From Nigerium massiliense (lineage in GTDB: Bacteria; Actinomycetota; Actinomycetes; Propionibacteriales; Propionibacteriaceae), in contig NZ_CCYM01000002.1 of assembly GCF_000826085.1 (NCBI RefSeq), forward strand, positions 868,001 to 932,000: 64,000 bases of DNA, in the 5' to 3' direction. Positions within the stretch are counted from its first letter, which is position 1. Each line of letters begins with the position of its first letter. The translations under genes were made by a program, and so were the position numbers. Positions 8,738 to 17,049 of the stretch are shown piece after piece. The notes below the pieces were generated by a model, which saw only the letters and a list, made by a program, of their open reading frames with translations, was not told the DNA's origin and did not search any database.

Positions 8738-10203
8738 CTGACCACACACCACCGACCCCCCACGCCGCGGCTGCACCCGATAACCCCACCAGCACCGAGG
8801 CCAATGTCTACGACATGACGGTCTCCCCCGGCAGGGCGAGGTTGCTCAACGTCTTGGCGCTCATCGGCCTGGCCGTCAGCGCCGTGGCTGGATTCCTGAC
8901 CGAGCCGCCCACCTTGTGGGGGTTGCTGCCCATCGTGCTCTATGCGGCACTGGCGCTGCTCGGCATGGAAATTAATGTGGCGACCGTCGTCGCACTGTTG
9001 TCGGGTGTGCTCATCCTGCAACCAACGCCGGTCGCGTTCGGCAAGCTCATGGGCGACGGCATGGCTGACTCGATCACCATGATCGGCCTGATCATCATGC
9101 TCGGCGCGGGGGTGGGTGAAGTGCTGCTCGCGACGGGTGTGGCCACCACGATCGTCCACGCTGTCATGCGCGTGATGGGTGACAAGAACCCGATCGCGGT
9201 TATCTACGGCCTCATGCTCGCCCCGCTCATCCTCGTCGCCGGGCTTGGCACCCTCGCCGGCGCGCTGGCGATCTCGGCCCCCATCCTCCTGCCAATCGCC
9301 GCCCGCTTGGGTTACACCCGCTCGGCCACCGCGGCCATGCTCTTCCTCGGCGGTTGCGCCGGCCTGGCTCTTGCACCCTTCGCTGGCTCCAACGTCGCGA
9401 TCATGGACGCCGCGGGCGCTGGCTACCTCGACTACCTCATACACGGCGCCGGACCGCTGGCGATCCTGTCGCTAGCGCTGGGGCCGTTCGTCGTGAAGTT
9501 CATCCAGAAGCGTACGGAAGGCATCCCCGAGGAACAGTACGAGGCGTCCTTGCGCGAGGTCGACGAGGTTGAGGCGCCCAAGCACGCCAGACGTGCCACG
9601 GTGGTGTTCGTCGTAGTGCTGCTCGCCAGCGTCATCTACGCCACGATCGCGTCGGCGGGCACGAGCTTCCCGCTGGTTGCATTGCCGGCCATCGGCATCG
9701 CGGTGGGCCTTGCCGGACGCCTCTCCGTGCCGGAGATCGCCAAGTTGATCTACCGCGGTGCGGCGAAGCTGGTGTCGATCTTTGTGCTGTTCTGGCTGCT
9801 GGCCGGCCTGTTCATCATCATCGAGAAGCTGGCCCCCTTCGAGATCATCCTGAAGACCTACGAGACCTCGCTGTCGGCCACCTCCCCGTTCGTGTTCGCC
9901 ATCATCGTGGCTCTCATCGGCTGGGTGGGCATCCCCGGCGCGACGGCGGCGCAGGTCGTCCTGCTGCATAAGGTCTTCGGCCCACTGAGCGAGGCGATCG
10001 GCGTCCCGATGCCCACCTGGATCGTCGTGTTGCTGTTCGCGTCCAAGACCGACACCTACGGGCCGTTCCCCAATGGAAACATGATCGGTGCGATGGGCCT
10101 AGCCCAATCGAAGAACCTGCGCAACATGCTCATCACAGGTTGGATGGTCCTGATCCCAGCGACGCTGATGTATCTGATTCTGGCTTTCTTCCAGACTCGC
10201 TGA
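8734..10203 (+). CDS. Ion-transporter-superfamily permease (GntP/NhaC-like)
   Basis: About 490 residues with roughly twelve hydrophobic helices. Re-entrant-loop-like glycine/serine stretches, such as LAPFAGSNVAIMDAAGAGY and VGIPGATAAQVVLLHKVFG, sit in two halves, as in carboxylate and gluconate permeases of the IT superfamily. A hydrophilic N-terminus of about 45 residues precedes the first helix. The ATG overlaps the oxidoreductase stop, and the D-aminoacylase gene begins 22 bases after its stop. The context suggests uptake of D-amino acids or N-acyl-D-amino acids. The exact substrate and subfamily are uncertain. Confidence 0.75.
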   Translation: MTDHTPPTPHAAAAPDNPTSTEANVYDMTVSPGRARLLNVLALIGLAVSAVAGFLTEPPTLWGLLPIVLYAALALLGMEINVATVVALLSGVLILQPTPVAFGKLMGDGMADSITMIGLIIMLGAGVGEVLLATGVATTIVHAVMRVMGDKNPIAVIYGLMLAPLILVAGLGTLAGALAISAPILLPIAARLGYTRSATAAMLFLGGCAGLALAPFAGSNVAIMDAAGAGYLDYLIHGAGPLAILSLALGPFVVKFIQKRTEGIPEEQYEASLREVDEVEAPKHARRATVVFVVVLLASVIYATIASAGTSFPLVALPAIGIAVGLAGRLSVPEIAKLIYRGAAKLVSIFVLFWLLAGLFIIIEKLAPFEIILKTYETSLSATSPFVFAIIVALIGWVGIPGATAAQVVLLHKVFGPLSEAIGVPMPTWIVVLLFASKTDTYGPFPNGNMIGAMGLAQSKNLRNMLITGWMVLIPATLMYLILAFFQTR

Positions 10204-10224
10204 GGCCGACGACAAGGAGTACCC

Positions 10225-11799
10225 ATGGATTTCGCCATCAATGACGTCGAACTCATCGATGGAACCGGTGCACCCCGGCGGCGCGCGCACGTCTGCATCC
10301 GGGATGGCCGCATCGCCCAGATCGCCGAGGAGCCGCTGGAGGGCACCGACGTGGTCGACGGGCACGGGCTGGTGCTCGCGCCCGGCTTCATCGACCTGCA
10401 CTCCCACGCCGACTTCGCGATGCAGGCAACCCCGGATGCCTCCACTCAGCTCGCTCAAGGCGTCACCACCCTCATCACGGGCAATTGCGGGCACTCACCT
10501 TTCCCCGTCAAGGACGTCGCGGCACTACGGGACGCCTCGTCATTTCTGCGCCCGCAGATGGACTGGTCGTGGACCGATCTGAGCGGCTATGCCGATCGTA
10601 TGGACGCCCTGCCGCCCGGGGTGAACCTCGGGCTGCAGGTCGGGCACGGCGCCCTGCGGATCGCCGCGATGGGCCACGACCGGCGGCCGCCGAACGACGA
10701 CGAGTTGGCCACCATGTGTCGCCTGCTGGCGGAGGCTGCCGACCAAGGCGCGGTGGGATTCTCCACCGGGTTGATCTATGCACCCGGCTCGTACGCGCGC
10801 CCTGATGAGGTGCATGCGTTGGCGTCCGTAGCCGCCTCCAAGGGCCTCCTGTACTCCACCCACATGCGCGACGAACGGTCCCACGTGCGGGAGGCCGTCG
10901 ATGAGGCCATCGAGACGGCGCGGCGCAGCGGGGTGCGGTTGGAGATCTCGCACATCAAGGCCATGGGGCCGGGCAACCACGGCCTGGTGCCGGACATCTT
11001 GGAGCGGATCGACGCGGCGCGCGCCGAGGGGTTGGACGTCGCGGCCGACGTCTACCCGTACACCGCCTCCTCGACGACGCTGACCTCTCGTCTGCCGGAC
11101 TGGGCCATGGAGGGCGGCGCGCAGGCTCTGTTGAGGCGGCTGGATGATGGTGCGACGCGGACGAGGGTCCGCGCCGAACTCCAAGCCAGCTTCGGGCCGA
11201 ACGTCGACCCGGACGGGATCGTGCTGGTCAACATGCCGCAGGGGCGCTTCAGTGAGTATCTGGGACGGTCGCTCACCGACATCGCTGCGGCCACCCACTC
11301 GACCCCCGCCGATGTGACTCTGGACGTGCTGGCCGATCACCAGGCCACTGTGGCGATCGTCAACCACGCCATGGCGGAGTCCGATCTCGAGGCGGCGTTG
11401 GCCCACCCGTACGTGTCGGTGGCCTCCGACGGCTGGGTGCTCAGCGTCGAAGGCGACGGAGTCCCGCATCCGCGTAGTTTCGGGACGTTTGCCCGCGTCC
11501 TCGCCCGCTACGTCCGTGAGCGCGGGCTGTTGAGCCTGGAGGAGGGCGTGCGGCGCATGACAGGGCTGCCGGCATCACGACTGAAGTGGGACGACCGGGG
11601 CGTAGTTGCGACGGGGGCTATCGCCGACCTTGTCCTGTTCGATCCCGAGCACATCGCTGATCTGTCGACGTTCGCCGAGCCGTGGGCATTGGCCACCGGG
11701 GTCGAGCGTGTTTGGTTGAGTGGACGTCCTGCTTGGAAGGCCGGGGAGGCGCTCACCCCGCGGCAGGGGCATATCGTACGGGCGCCATCGGACCACTGA
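10225..11799 (+). CDS. N-acyl-D-amino-acid deacylase (D-aminoacylase)
   Basis: Amidohydrolase that hydrolyses N-acyl-D-amino acids to the free D-amino acid, which a D-amino-acid dehydrogenase can then oxidise. 524 residues: N-terminal small beta domain (MDFAINDVELIDGTGAPR), metal ligands in PGFIDLHSHADF, the metal-bridging Cys in TGNCGHSPFP, FSTGLIYAPGSYA, STHMRDE, LEISHIKAMG and ASDGWV. The C-terminal LPASRLKWDDRGVVATGAIADLVLFD is typical of the family. A GGAG site precedes the ATG. Last gene of the unit with the oxidoreductase and permease. Confidence 0.9.
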   Translation: MDFAINDVELIDGTGAPRRRAHVCIRDGRIAQIAEEPLEGTDVVDGHGLVLAPGFIDLHSHADFAMQATPDASTQLAQGVTTLITGNCGHSPFPVKDVAALRDASSFLRPQMDWSWTDLSGYADRMDALPPGVNLGLQVGHGALRIAAMGHDRRPPNDDELATMCRLLAEAADQGAVGFSTGLIYAPGSYARPDEVHALASVAASKGLLYSTHMRDERSHVREAVDEAIETARRSGVRLEISHIKAMGPGNHGLVPDILERIDAARAEGLDVAADVYPYTASSTTLTSRLPDWAMEGGAQALLRRLDDGATRTRVRAELQASFGPNVDPDGIVLVNMPQGRFSEYLGRSLTDIAAATHSTPADVTLDVLADHQATVAIVNHAMAESDLEAALAHPYVSVASDGWVLSVEGDGVPHPRSFGTFARVLARYVRERGLLSLEEGVRRMTGLPASRLKWDDRGVVATGAIADLVLFDPEHIADLSTFAEPWALATGVERVWLSGRPAWKAGEALTPRQGHIVRAPSDH

Positions 11800-12531
11800 G
11801 AGCGAGGGAAACCCGACCAAGCTTTCTGGACGGATGTTGGGCGGTGACATGCGCCCGACGCGCAGAACTGTCGCTGGACGAGGCTGCTGTGGGTTGTCAG
11901 CAACGGCTTGTGACCGCATTCGCGGCGGCAGATCCTGGCCAGCCCGTCGGCGGACGTCAGTCGCGCCGCCCATCGGGGGCCACACAAGACCCCCTTCCCG
12001 AGCCGCAGTTCGTCGTGGACCCGTGGCGTCCCATGCGAGCCGCGTGACATGTGATGGCGGGCACGAACGTGACACTCAGCTGCCGCTCGGCGGCCTGATC
12101 ACCAGCCATTCCCCGTAGCCCGAGCGGATATCCCCAAATCCCGGGACGTCCCCGTGACCGGGAACCTGGCCCAAGCAAGCTCACGTACGCGCCGAAACAC
12201 ATGGGAGGACGTCCTTCCGGGCGAAGTAGGCGCTCGCAGGCGCCGGCTCGCTCTGGGTGGCCAGGTCATGGCCTCCATGCCGAGCTTCCAGCGGTTTCGC
12301 GGCCGCGGGCTGATCGATCTCCGCGGTGCATCGGCGCCGGCGCTAATCCCAGCGCGGCGCCCGGCCCTTTCGCGGTGTCCGGCCCTGAAGTGAGCAATCC
12401 CGATGCCAGCTTGGCGGCGCTCAAGCGGGCATCGGATGAGTGAGTGACGAGGGGGCGAGGAGTGCCGGACAAACCGGATCGTCGAGCGCTGCCGAAGTCA
12501 GGCAATGGCGAATTGACCAGACGGCCCGGCT
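11800..12531. other. Intergenic stretch without a recognisable gene
   Basis: About 730 bases between the convergent ends of the D-aminoacylase and DUF222 genes. All reading frames have mixed third-position composition, unlike the neighbouring genes, and none gives a protein I recognise. It may hold decayed sequence. I saw no terminal repeats, RNA gene or convincing long hairpin. Confidence 0.5.
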
Positions 12532-13983
12532 CTACGGCCGCCGCCGGACCAGGGCGCGCCTACTCCGTCGGGACTTTGTTCGCCGACTGTGTTGAGTGAT
12601 CCCACGTGGTGGGCGCGGATGTGGAGCACGGCGTGTGGGTCGAGGAGGCCGTCGCCGTCTACGGAGGGGTCTGGCCTCGAGGGAAGCCGCGGGGGTCGTG
12701 GCAGGCACCCCGGCCCGGGGCTCGGGCGTTACCCGGACCGTCCCGGCGGCGGTCACGAGGTAGCGATAACCCAGCGGCGAGCGCCACGCGAACAGTCCGG
12801 GCTCGGGCTGCTCGAGGAGCCAGCCGCCGTGGGTCTTCGCGCGGTGGGTGAACCGGGACAACGGGCCGAGGTTGTCGGGACGCGTCTTGCCCGCCCCGGT
12901 CTTGTGCTGGTGATCGAAGGGGCGGGTGTGATCGAGGTCACAGCGCCGAGACGGCGTCGTCGCGAACGGAAACACGTCGACCGGGTTGCGCTGCTCGACG
13001 GCGAAGCGCGTCGCGTCCGGAACCTCGTAGCAGTCGACCGGCGACACCGTGGCTCCCGTCACCATGGGGCGGACGGTGACGCGACAGCCGCGCAGCAGGC
13101 GTCCGAGGTGATCGGTGAGAAGAGGACCCCAGCCCTCGACCCGCGCGACCGGGTCGAGGACGCACCCGCGGGCAGCGTCCGGGGCGCGCACCTCGACCAC
13201 GAGGGTCGCCTGGCGCGGTGGAACCACCACCGACGTCGGCTCGCCGTCGGCGCCCATCGGCAAGGTGTGCTGGCCGATCGCCTGGCGGGCGAGGACCCCG
13301 ACCGCGGCGGCGCGGCGAGCGTCCTTGTCGCCGTCCCCCAGGGTGCCGGCGAGCGACTCCAGCGCGTAGTCGAGGGCCAGCCCGTCGCTCGCGTCCAGCC
13401 TTCCGGACACATCGCAGTGCCCGTCGTGGATGCCGTGCACGTCGAGGCGGCGGGTTCGCGCGGCGTCAGCGGCCCGCTGCGCGGCGAGCGCGGGGTCGGC
13501 CCGGACGATCCACTCGGAGAGCCGGCCCATCACGCGGCCCCAGGGCTGCAGGGCGAGCGCCTGGGCACACCAGCCGTCGACGACGGCGCACGCGTCGGCG
13601 GGGAGCCCGGCGTTCGCGCAGTCGCGCGCGACGAGCAGGGCGTGCCACACCCGCACCGAGCCGGTGACGACGAACTGGAAAAGACGAGGGTGCCGGTGGC
13701 GGAGGTTCAGGGCGTCCCGCACCTGGCTCGCCGCGGCGGCGAGCCCGATGCCGGCGAGGGCGGCAATCTCCGCGATGACGAACTCGGCGATGCGCGGCGT
13801 ACCGTCGGCGCCGCCCTGCACCCACCGCTCGGCGCCCTGCATGACCGCGGCCTCGTCGACGTGCTTGCGATCACACATGTCGAGCAGCGCAAGCAGCGCC
13901 GCGGCCTCCGCCGCCCGCGCCTGATCAAGGGCGTAGGCGTAACCGGCCGCCGCGTCGGCGTAGCTTGCCAGTTCGATTCCCAT
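12532..13983 (-). CDS. DUF222 / HNH endonuclease-domain protein (13E12-repeat type)
   Basis: Multicopy actinobacterial family of unknown role, often linked to mobile DNA. The DUF222 region fills about residues 20-320; the HNH region is CDLDHTRPF...GKTRPDNLGPLSRFTHRAKTH near 380-430. The ATG giving MGIELASYADAAAG is chosen because TATTCT lies exactly six bases upstream (leaderless type); a longer frame to 14142 has poor codon use. The last 50 residues are arginine/proline-rich with low GC3, while another frame over 12532-12710 has strong GC3. This suggests a frameshift near the 3' end, so the true C-terminus may differ. Confidence 0.85.
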   Translation of the reverse strand: MGIELASYADAAAGYAYALDQARAAEAAALLALLDMCDRKHVDEAAVMQGAERWVQGGADGTPRIAEFVIAEIAALAGIGLAAAASQVRDALNLRHRHPRLFQFVVTGSVRVWHALLVARDCANAGLPADACAVVDGWCAQALALQPWGRVMGRLSEWIVRADPALAAQRAADAARTRRLDVHGIHDGHCDVSGRLDASDGLALDYALESLAGTLGDGDKDARRAAAVGVLARQAIGQHTLPMGADGEPTSVVVPPRQATLVVEVRAPDAARGCVLDPVARVEGWGPLLTDHLGRLLRGCRVTVRPMVTGATVSPVDCYEVPDATRFAVEQRNPVDVFPFATTPSRRCDLDHTRPFDHQHKTGAGKTRPDNLGPLSRFTHRAKTHGGWLLEQPEPGLFAWRSPLGYRYLVTAAGTVRVTPEPRAGVPATTPAASLEARPLRRRRRPPRPTRRAPHPRPPRGITQHSRRTKSRRSRRALVRRRP

Positions 13984-14346
13984 ACCCACAGAATAATCGA
14001 ACACTCTGACAATTTCCGCACGAAGCCTGACTCTGTTGATAAGTTCGCCGCGCAACGTTTGGGCGTGTCGCGGCATGATCGTGAAGTCGTGATGAGGTCT
14101 GGTGCGCACCTGTCGGCTGATGACCAACAGCCCGTTCTCCATCGCGGCCCGATGGGGGTTGTGCGCGGCGAGGTGAGGTCCCTGGGGTTGCTGACCTGCG
14201 GCTGAGGGCTGCTGATGGAGGATGTCGGCCAGTGCGAAGTCGTCCGGGATGGGTCACCCATGGTTGACGCCGGGGGGCGCATGAAGGCGGGAGGCCGGAG
14301 GCGGGTCCAGCCAGGAAATCGGCAGGACGTCGCTTAGTCTGAGGCA
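13984..14346. promoter_or_regulatory. Divergent promoter region between the DUF222 and DUF3152 genes
   Basis: No gene seen. The left end carries TATTCT (13990-13995) driving the minus-strand DUF222 gene; the right end carries TAGTCT (14335-14340) driving DUF3152. Each is six bases from its start codon. The left 70 bases are noticeably AT-richer than the surrounding DNA. Confidence 0.55.
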
Positions 14347-15138
14347 ATGCGGACCGCTCAGTCTGATCGTGGATCGTCACAGGGGATCGAGCCGCGCCAG
14401 CGCCTCGTCGGCCTCGCCGTCATCGTCGTGGCGGCCGTCATCATCGGCCTGCTTGTCGCTTTCCTGCGCCCGCAGCCGCAGAAGCCTGGGGGGCCGGTCG
14501 TTCCGGCTTCCCCCGGGGCAGCGGCTCAAGAGGCGACACCGACTCCGACCCCGACGCCGACCTCGTCGATCCCGGAGCAGGCTCGCACGTCGGTGTGGAC
14601 GTCCGACACCCCCGCGACCGGCAAATACACCGCCAACACGCTCACGGCCGGCCCTGCTCGCCCGGCCCGCTCGACCCACGACTATGTGGTCAAGCTCGAG
14701 ACGTCCCTCACCGACCTCGACGTCAACGCGGTGGCCGAGCAGATCAACAAGGCCCTCAACGACGAGCGGAGCTGGATCGGCTACGGCAAGGACAACTTCA
14801 AGCTGGTCGACAAGGAGGGCAAGGGCGTCCTCACGATCTACCTCGTCTCCTCGAAGACCGTCGACAAGCTCTGCGCCCCGCTGGACACCGGCGGAAAGTG
14901 GAACTGCCGCGCCGGCAACCGCGTGATCCTGAACGCCGACCGCTGGCGCTACATGACGCCGACCTACGACAACCTGGACGACTACCGCGCGTACATGGTC
15001 AACCACGAGGTCGGTCACTTCCTCGGCAACGGGCACGTCACCTGCCCGACGAAGGGCGGCCGCGCTCCCGTGATGATGCAGCAGAGCATCAGCTTGGGCG
15101 GCTGTCAGCCCAACGCGTGGCCCCGGACGTCCGACTGA
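14347..15138 (+). CDS. DUF3152 membrane-anchored zincin-like protein
   Basis: 263 residues. One N-terminal transmembrane helix (about 20-42, LVGLAVIVVAAVIIGLLVAF) anchors it. A Pro/Thr linker with TPTPTPTPTSS follows, then an extracytoplasmic domain ending with a metalloprotease-like signature NHEVGHFLGNGHVTC (HExxHxxGxxH pattern) and an apparent Met-turn PVMMQQ. The domain is assigned as DUF3152, a zincin-fold family in Actinomycetota whose substrate is unknown. Four cysteines may form disulfides outside the membrane. TAGTCT lies six bases before the ATG. Monocistronic. Confidence 0.88.
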   Translation: MRTAQSDRGSSQGIEPRQRLVGLAVIVVAAVIIGLLVAFLRPQPQKPGGPVVPASPGAAAQEATPTPTPTPTSSIPEQARTSVWTSDTPATGKYTANTLTAGPARPARSTHDYVVKLETSLTDLDVNAVAEQINKALNDERSWIGYGKDNFKLVDKEGKGVLTIYLVSSKTVDKLCAPLDTGGKWNCRAGNRVILNADRWRYMTPTYDNLDDYRAYMVNHEVGHFLGNGHVTCPTKGGRAPVMMQQSISLGGCQPNAWPRTSD

Positions 15139-15247
15139 CGCCTGGTCCGCCGGCACGCCAGGGGGACATAATGAAGGTCTCGACCTGGGGGGATGGAGAG
15201 AGGGCTGAGCGCGAGGGTGAAGCAGCTGGCGCTGCGCTCCGCGCCCG

Positions 15248-15472
15248 CTACTCCCCGCGCGGCTTCGGCTTGGGCGCCGCGGAGAACGTGAACGCGCCGA
15301 GCGTCGAGGACGGCAGGGTGCCGCGCTCGCTCGGCCGCTTCGGGGCGTCGTCGCCGGCGTGCTCCTGCTCGGCGCCGGGCTGCTGGGGGCGGACGTCCCC
15401 ACCGATCGCCTCGCGGACGGCGAGCGTGATCGGGTCGGTCGACGTCGTGTGGTGCTTGCGCGTCTCGGGCAT
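15248..15472 (-). CDS. Small hypothetical protein
   Basis: 74 residues, hydrophilic, rich in Pro, Arg and Glu (MPETRKHHTTSTDPITLAVR at the start). I do not recognise a family. Support comes from its position 14 bases after the stop of the membrane-protein gene on the same strand, and from TAGACT exactly six bases before the ATG, the leaderless pattern seen at many genes here. It could still be a chance frame. The flanking 15139-15247 shows nothing else. Confidence 0.4.
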   Translation of the reverse strand: MPETRKHHTTSTDPITLAVREAIGGDVRPQQPGAEQEHAGDDAPKRPSERGTLPSSTLGAFTFSAAPKPKPRGE

Positions 15473-15486
15473 GACCAGAGTCTAGG

Positions 15487-16125
15487 TCAGGCGTCGTCGA
15501 CCTCGGCCAGCACCTCGGCGAGGTCGATGCGGGCGCCGTTTCTCTCGAGGCCGGCGGCGACGTGGGCGAGGGGGACGCGCTCGGGCCAGGTGAGCGCCAC
15601 CAGCATCACCGCGGTGAGGACGCCTCCGCAGGCCGCCCAGAATCGGGTCTCCTCGGCCACGAAGCCCCAGGCGGTGAACGCGACCAGTGGCGCTGCGCCG
15701 ACCGGGCCGTGGGTATGCACCCAGGTCACGAGGCGACGACCCGCCACAATCCGCTGAACGGGCCAGGGATCGCGCGGGTTGAGCGGCCGCAGCGTGCGGT
15801 CGGCCATGCGCCGTCCCACGACGCCGAGAACCACCATGAGGGCGAGCGCGAGCCCCCACCAGGGCGCGTCGCCGGGCCCCAGCGGCGCGACGTCGGTGGG
15901 GCCGTCCGCCAGCACGATCGGCAGGACCGGCACGAGGGCCCAGCCGAGGTACGCGAGGGAGGCGGTGCGGGCCCGCGGCCGTCCGTCAGATCCGTCGAAC
16001 CAGGTGGGCTGGGACGCCGGGGTGCGCCGGGGACGCCCCTCGGGACCCCTCGGCCGCAGCGCCACAACGAGCGCGGCCGCGACGACGGCGACGCTCAGCG
16101 CCACGTCTGCGGCAACGAGCGTCAT
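15487..16125 (-). CDS. Predicted membrane protein, unknown family
   Basis: 212 residues with about five hydrophobic segments: an N-terminal helix (VALSVAVVAAALVVAL), two in the middle (LGWALVPVLPIVLA and WWGLALALMVVLGVVG), and two in the last third (APLVAFTAWGFVA and WAACGGVLTAVMLVALTW). It ends in a short acidic cytoplasmic tail. The ATG at 16125 is chosen because GGGAGGGG lies seven bases upstream; an in-frame upstream ATG at 16167 lacks such a site. No function can be assigned. Confidence 0.7.
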   Translation of the reverse strand: MTLVAADVALSVAVVAAALVVALRPRGPEGRPRRTPASQPTWFDGSDGRPRARTASLAYLGWALVPVLPIVLADGPTDVAPLGPGDAPWWGLALALMVVLGVVGRRMADRTLRPLNPRDPWPVQRIVAGRRLVTWVHTHGPVGAAPLVAFTAWGFVAEETRFWAACGGVLTAVMLVALTWPERVPLAHVAAGLERNGARIDLAEVLAEVDDA

Positions 16126-16214
16126 CACGGTCCCCTCCCGGCCGACAAGGTCGGTCGCCTCGCCCACGACGCCATTCTAAGGGACGCATGTCGTGAAAGC
16201 TTCGGAGGGTCCAT

Positions 16215-16245
16215 TTGACCCTCACGCAACGTGAGCGTTTAGCGT
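16215..16245 (+). promoter_or_regulatory. MerR-type promoter and operator of the HEAT-repeat gene
   Basis: TTGACC (-35, 16215-16220) and TAGCGT (-10, 16240-16245) are 19 bp apart, longer than the normal 17. A dyad with 9-bp arms and a 3-bp centre, ACCCTCACG-CAA-CGTGAGCGT (16218-16238, one mismatch), sits between them. A 19-20 bp spacer with a dyad inside it is the hallmark of promoters activated by MerR regulators through DNA distortion. The only nearby MerR gene with matching domains is the convergent MerR-HEAT gene. Confidence 0.75.
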
Positions 16246-16266
16246 CTACGACGGAGGTGGACATCA

Positions 16267-17049
16267 ATGACCAACAACACCACGACCAATCCGACCACGC
16301 GGGCGATCGGCCTGCTGACCGACCCCGACCGCGATGTGCGCTTCCGGGCGGCCACGATCCTCGGCTCGACGCCCGATCCGGCTGCCGCGGAGGCTCTCGT
16401 CGAGCGGCTCGGCGCCGAGAGCGACCTCAACGTGCGGGAGACGCTGACCTGGGCCGTCGTCCAGAACATCGGCACCGCGCTGCCCAGGGTGCTCGAGCTC
16501 CTGCAGAGCCCCGAGCCCGCCGTGCGCAGCCAGGCCGCGCACGTGCTCAGCAAGGTGGGCGATCCCGCCGTCGCCGGGCATTTGGGCGCCGTGATCGCCG
16601 ACGACGACCCCGAGGTCGCCGTCAAGGCGTACCGCGCGGCGGCTGCGACCGGACGTCCCGAGGTGGTCGACACGCTCGTCGCTCGCCTCAGCGACGGCGA
16701 TACCGAGCAGCGGGACGCGCTCAGCACCGCGCTCGCCCGTCTCGGCGAGGCGGCCGTCCCCGCGCTGACCTCGGCGCTGGCCGACCCGGCAGCGGACGTC
16801 CGCGAGCACGCGGCCGACGCGCTGGGCCACCTGGGCCATCCGGACGCCGACGGCTCCGCGGAGGCCCTGGGCCGGCTGCTCGCCGATGCCGACGAGGACG
16901 TGCGCCTCGCCGCGGTGAGCGCGCTCGGTCAGCTCGGCGGGCAGGTTGCCGCCGACGCCCTGACGGCCGCCACGGCCTCGGATGACCAGCGCGTCGCCGG
17001 CGTGGCCCGTCAGCTGCTGGCGGGGCCGCGTCCCGGCGCCGAGGACTGA
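16267..17049 (+). CDS. Stand-alone HEAT-repeat protein
   Basis: 260 residues made almost wholly of PBS-lyase-type HEAT repeats of about 31 residues (RAATILGSTPDPAAAEALVE, RSQAAHVLSKVGDPAVAGHL, REHAADALGHLGHP, RLAAVSALGQLGGQ). No enzymatic motif. It aligns end to end with residues from about 125 onward of the neighbouring MerR-HEAT regulator; for example NVRETLTWAVVQ corresponds to DVREVLTWAAGQ and AAHVLSKVGD to MAHVLSKLGD. GGAGGTGG lies six bases before the ATG. It is convergent with that regulator, and the 3' ends overlap by 40 bp. Likely a binding protein for the same signal or for the regulator itself (inference). Confidence 0.88.
   Translation: MTNNTTTNPTTRAIGLLTDPDRDVRFRAATILGSTPDPAAAEALVERLGAESDLNVRETLTWAVVQNIGTALPRVLELLQSPEPAVRSQAAHVLSKVGDPAVAGHLGAVIADDDPEVAVKAYRAAAATGRPEVVDTLVARLSDGDTEQRDALSTALARLGEAAVPALTSALADPAADVREHAADALGHLGHPDADGSAEALGRLLADADEDVRLAAVSALGQLGGQVAADALTAATASDDQRVAGVARQLLAGPRPGAED

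Noticed and set aside
11800..12531. Possible small genes in the gap after the D-aminoacylase gene
   Set aside because: All frames have poor codon bias, no promoter or ribosome-binding site and no recognisable motif.
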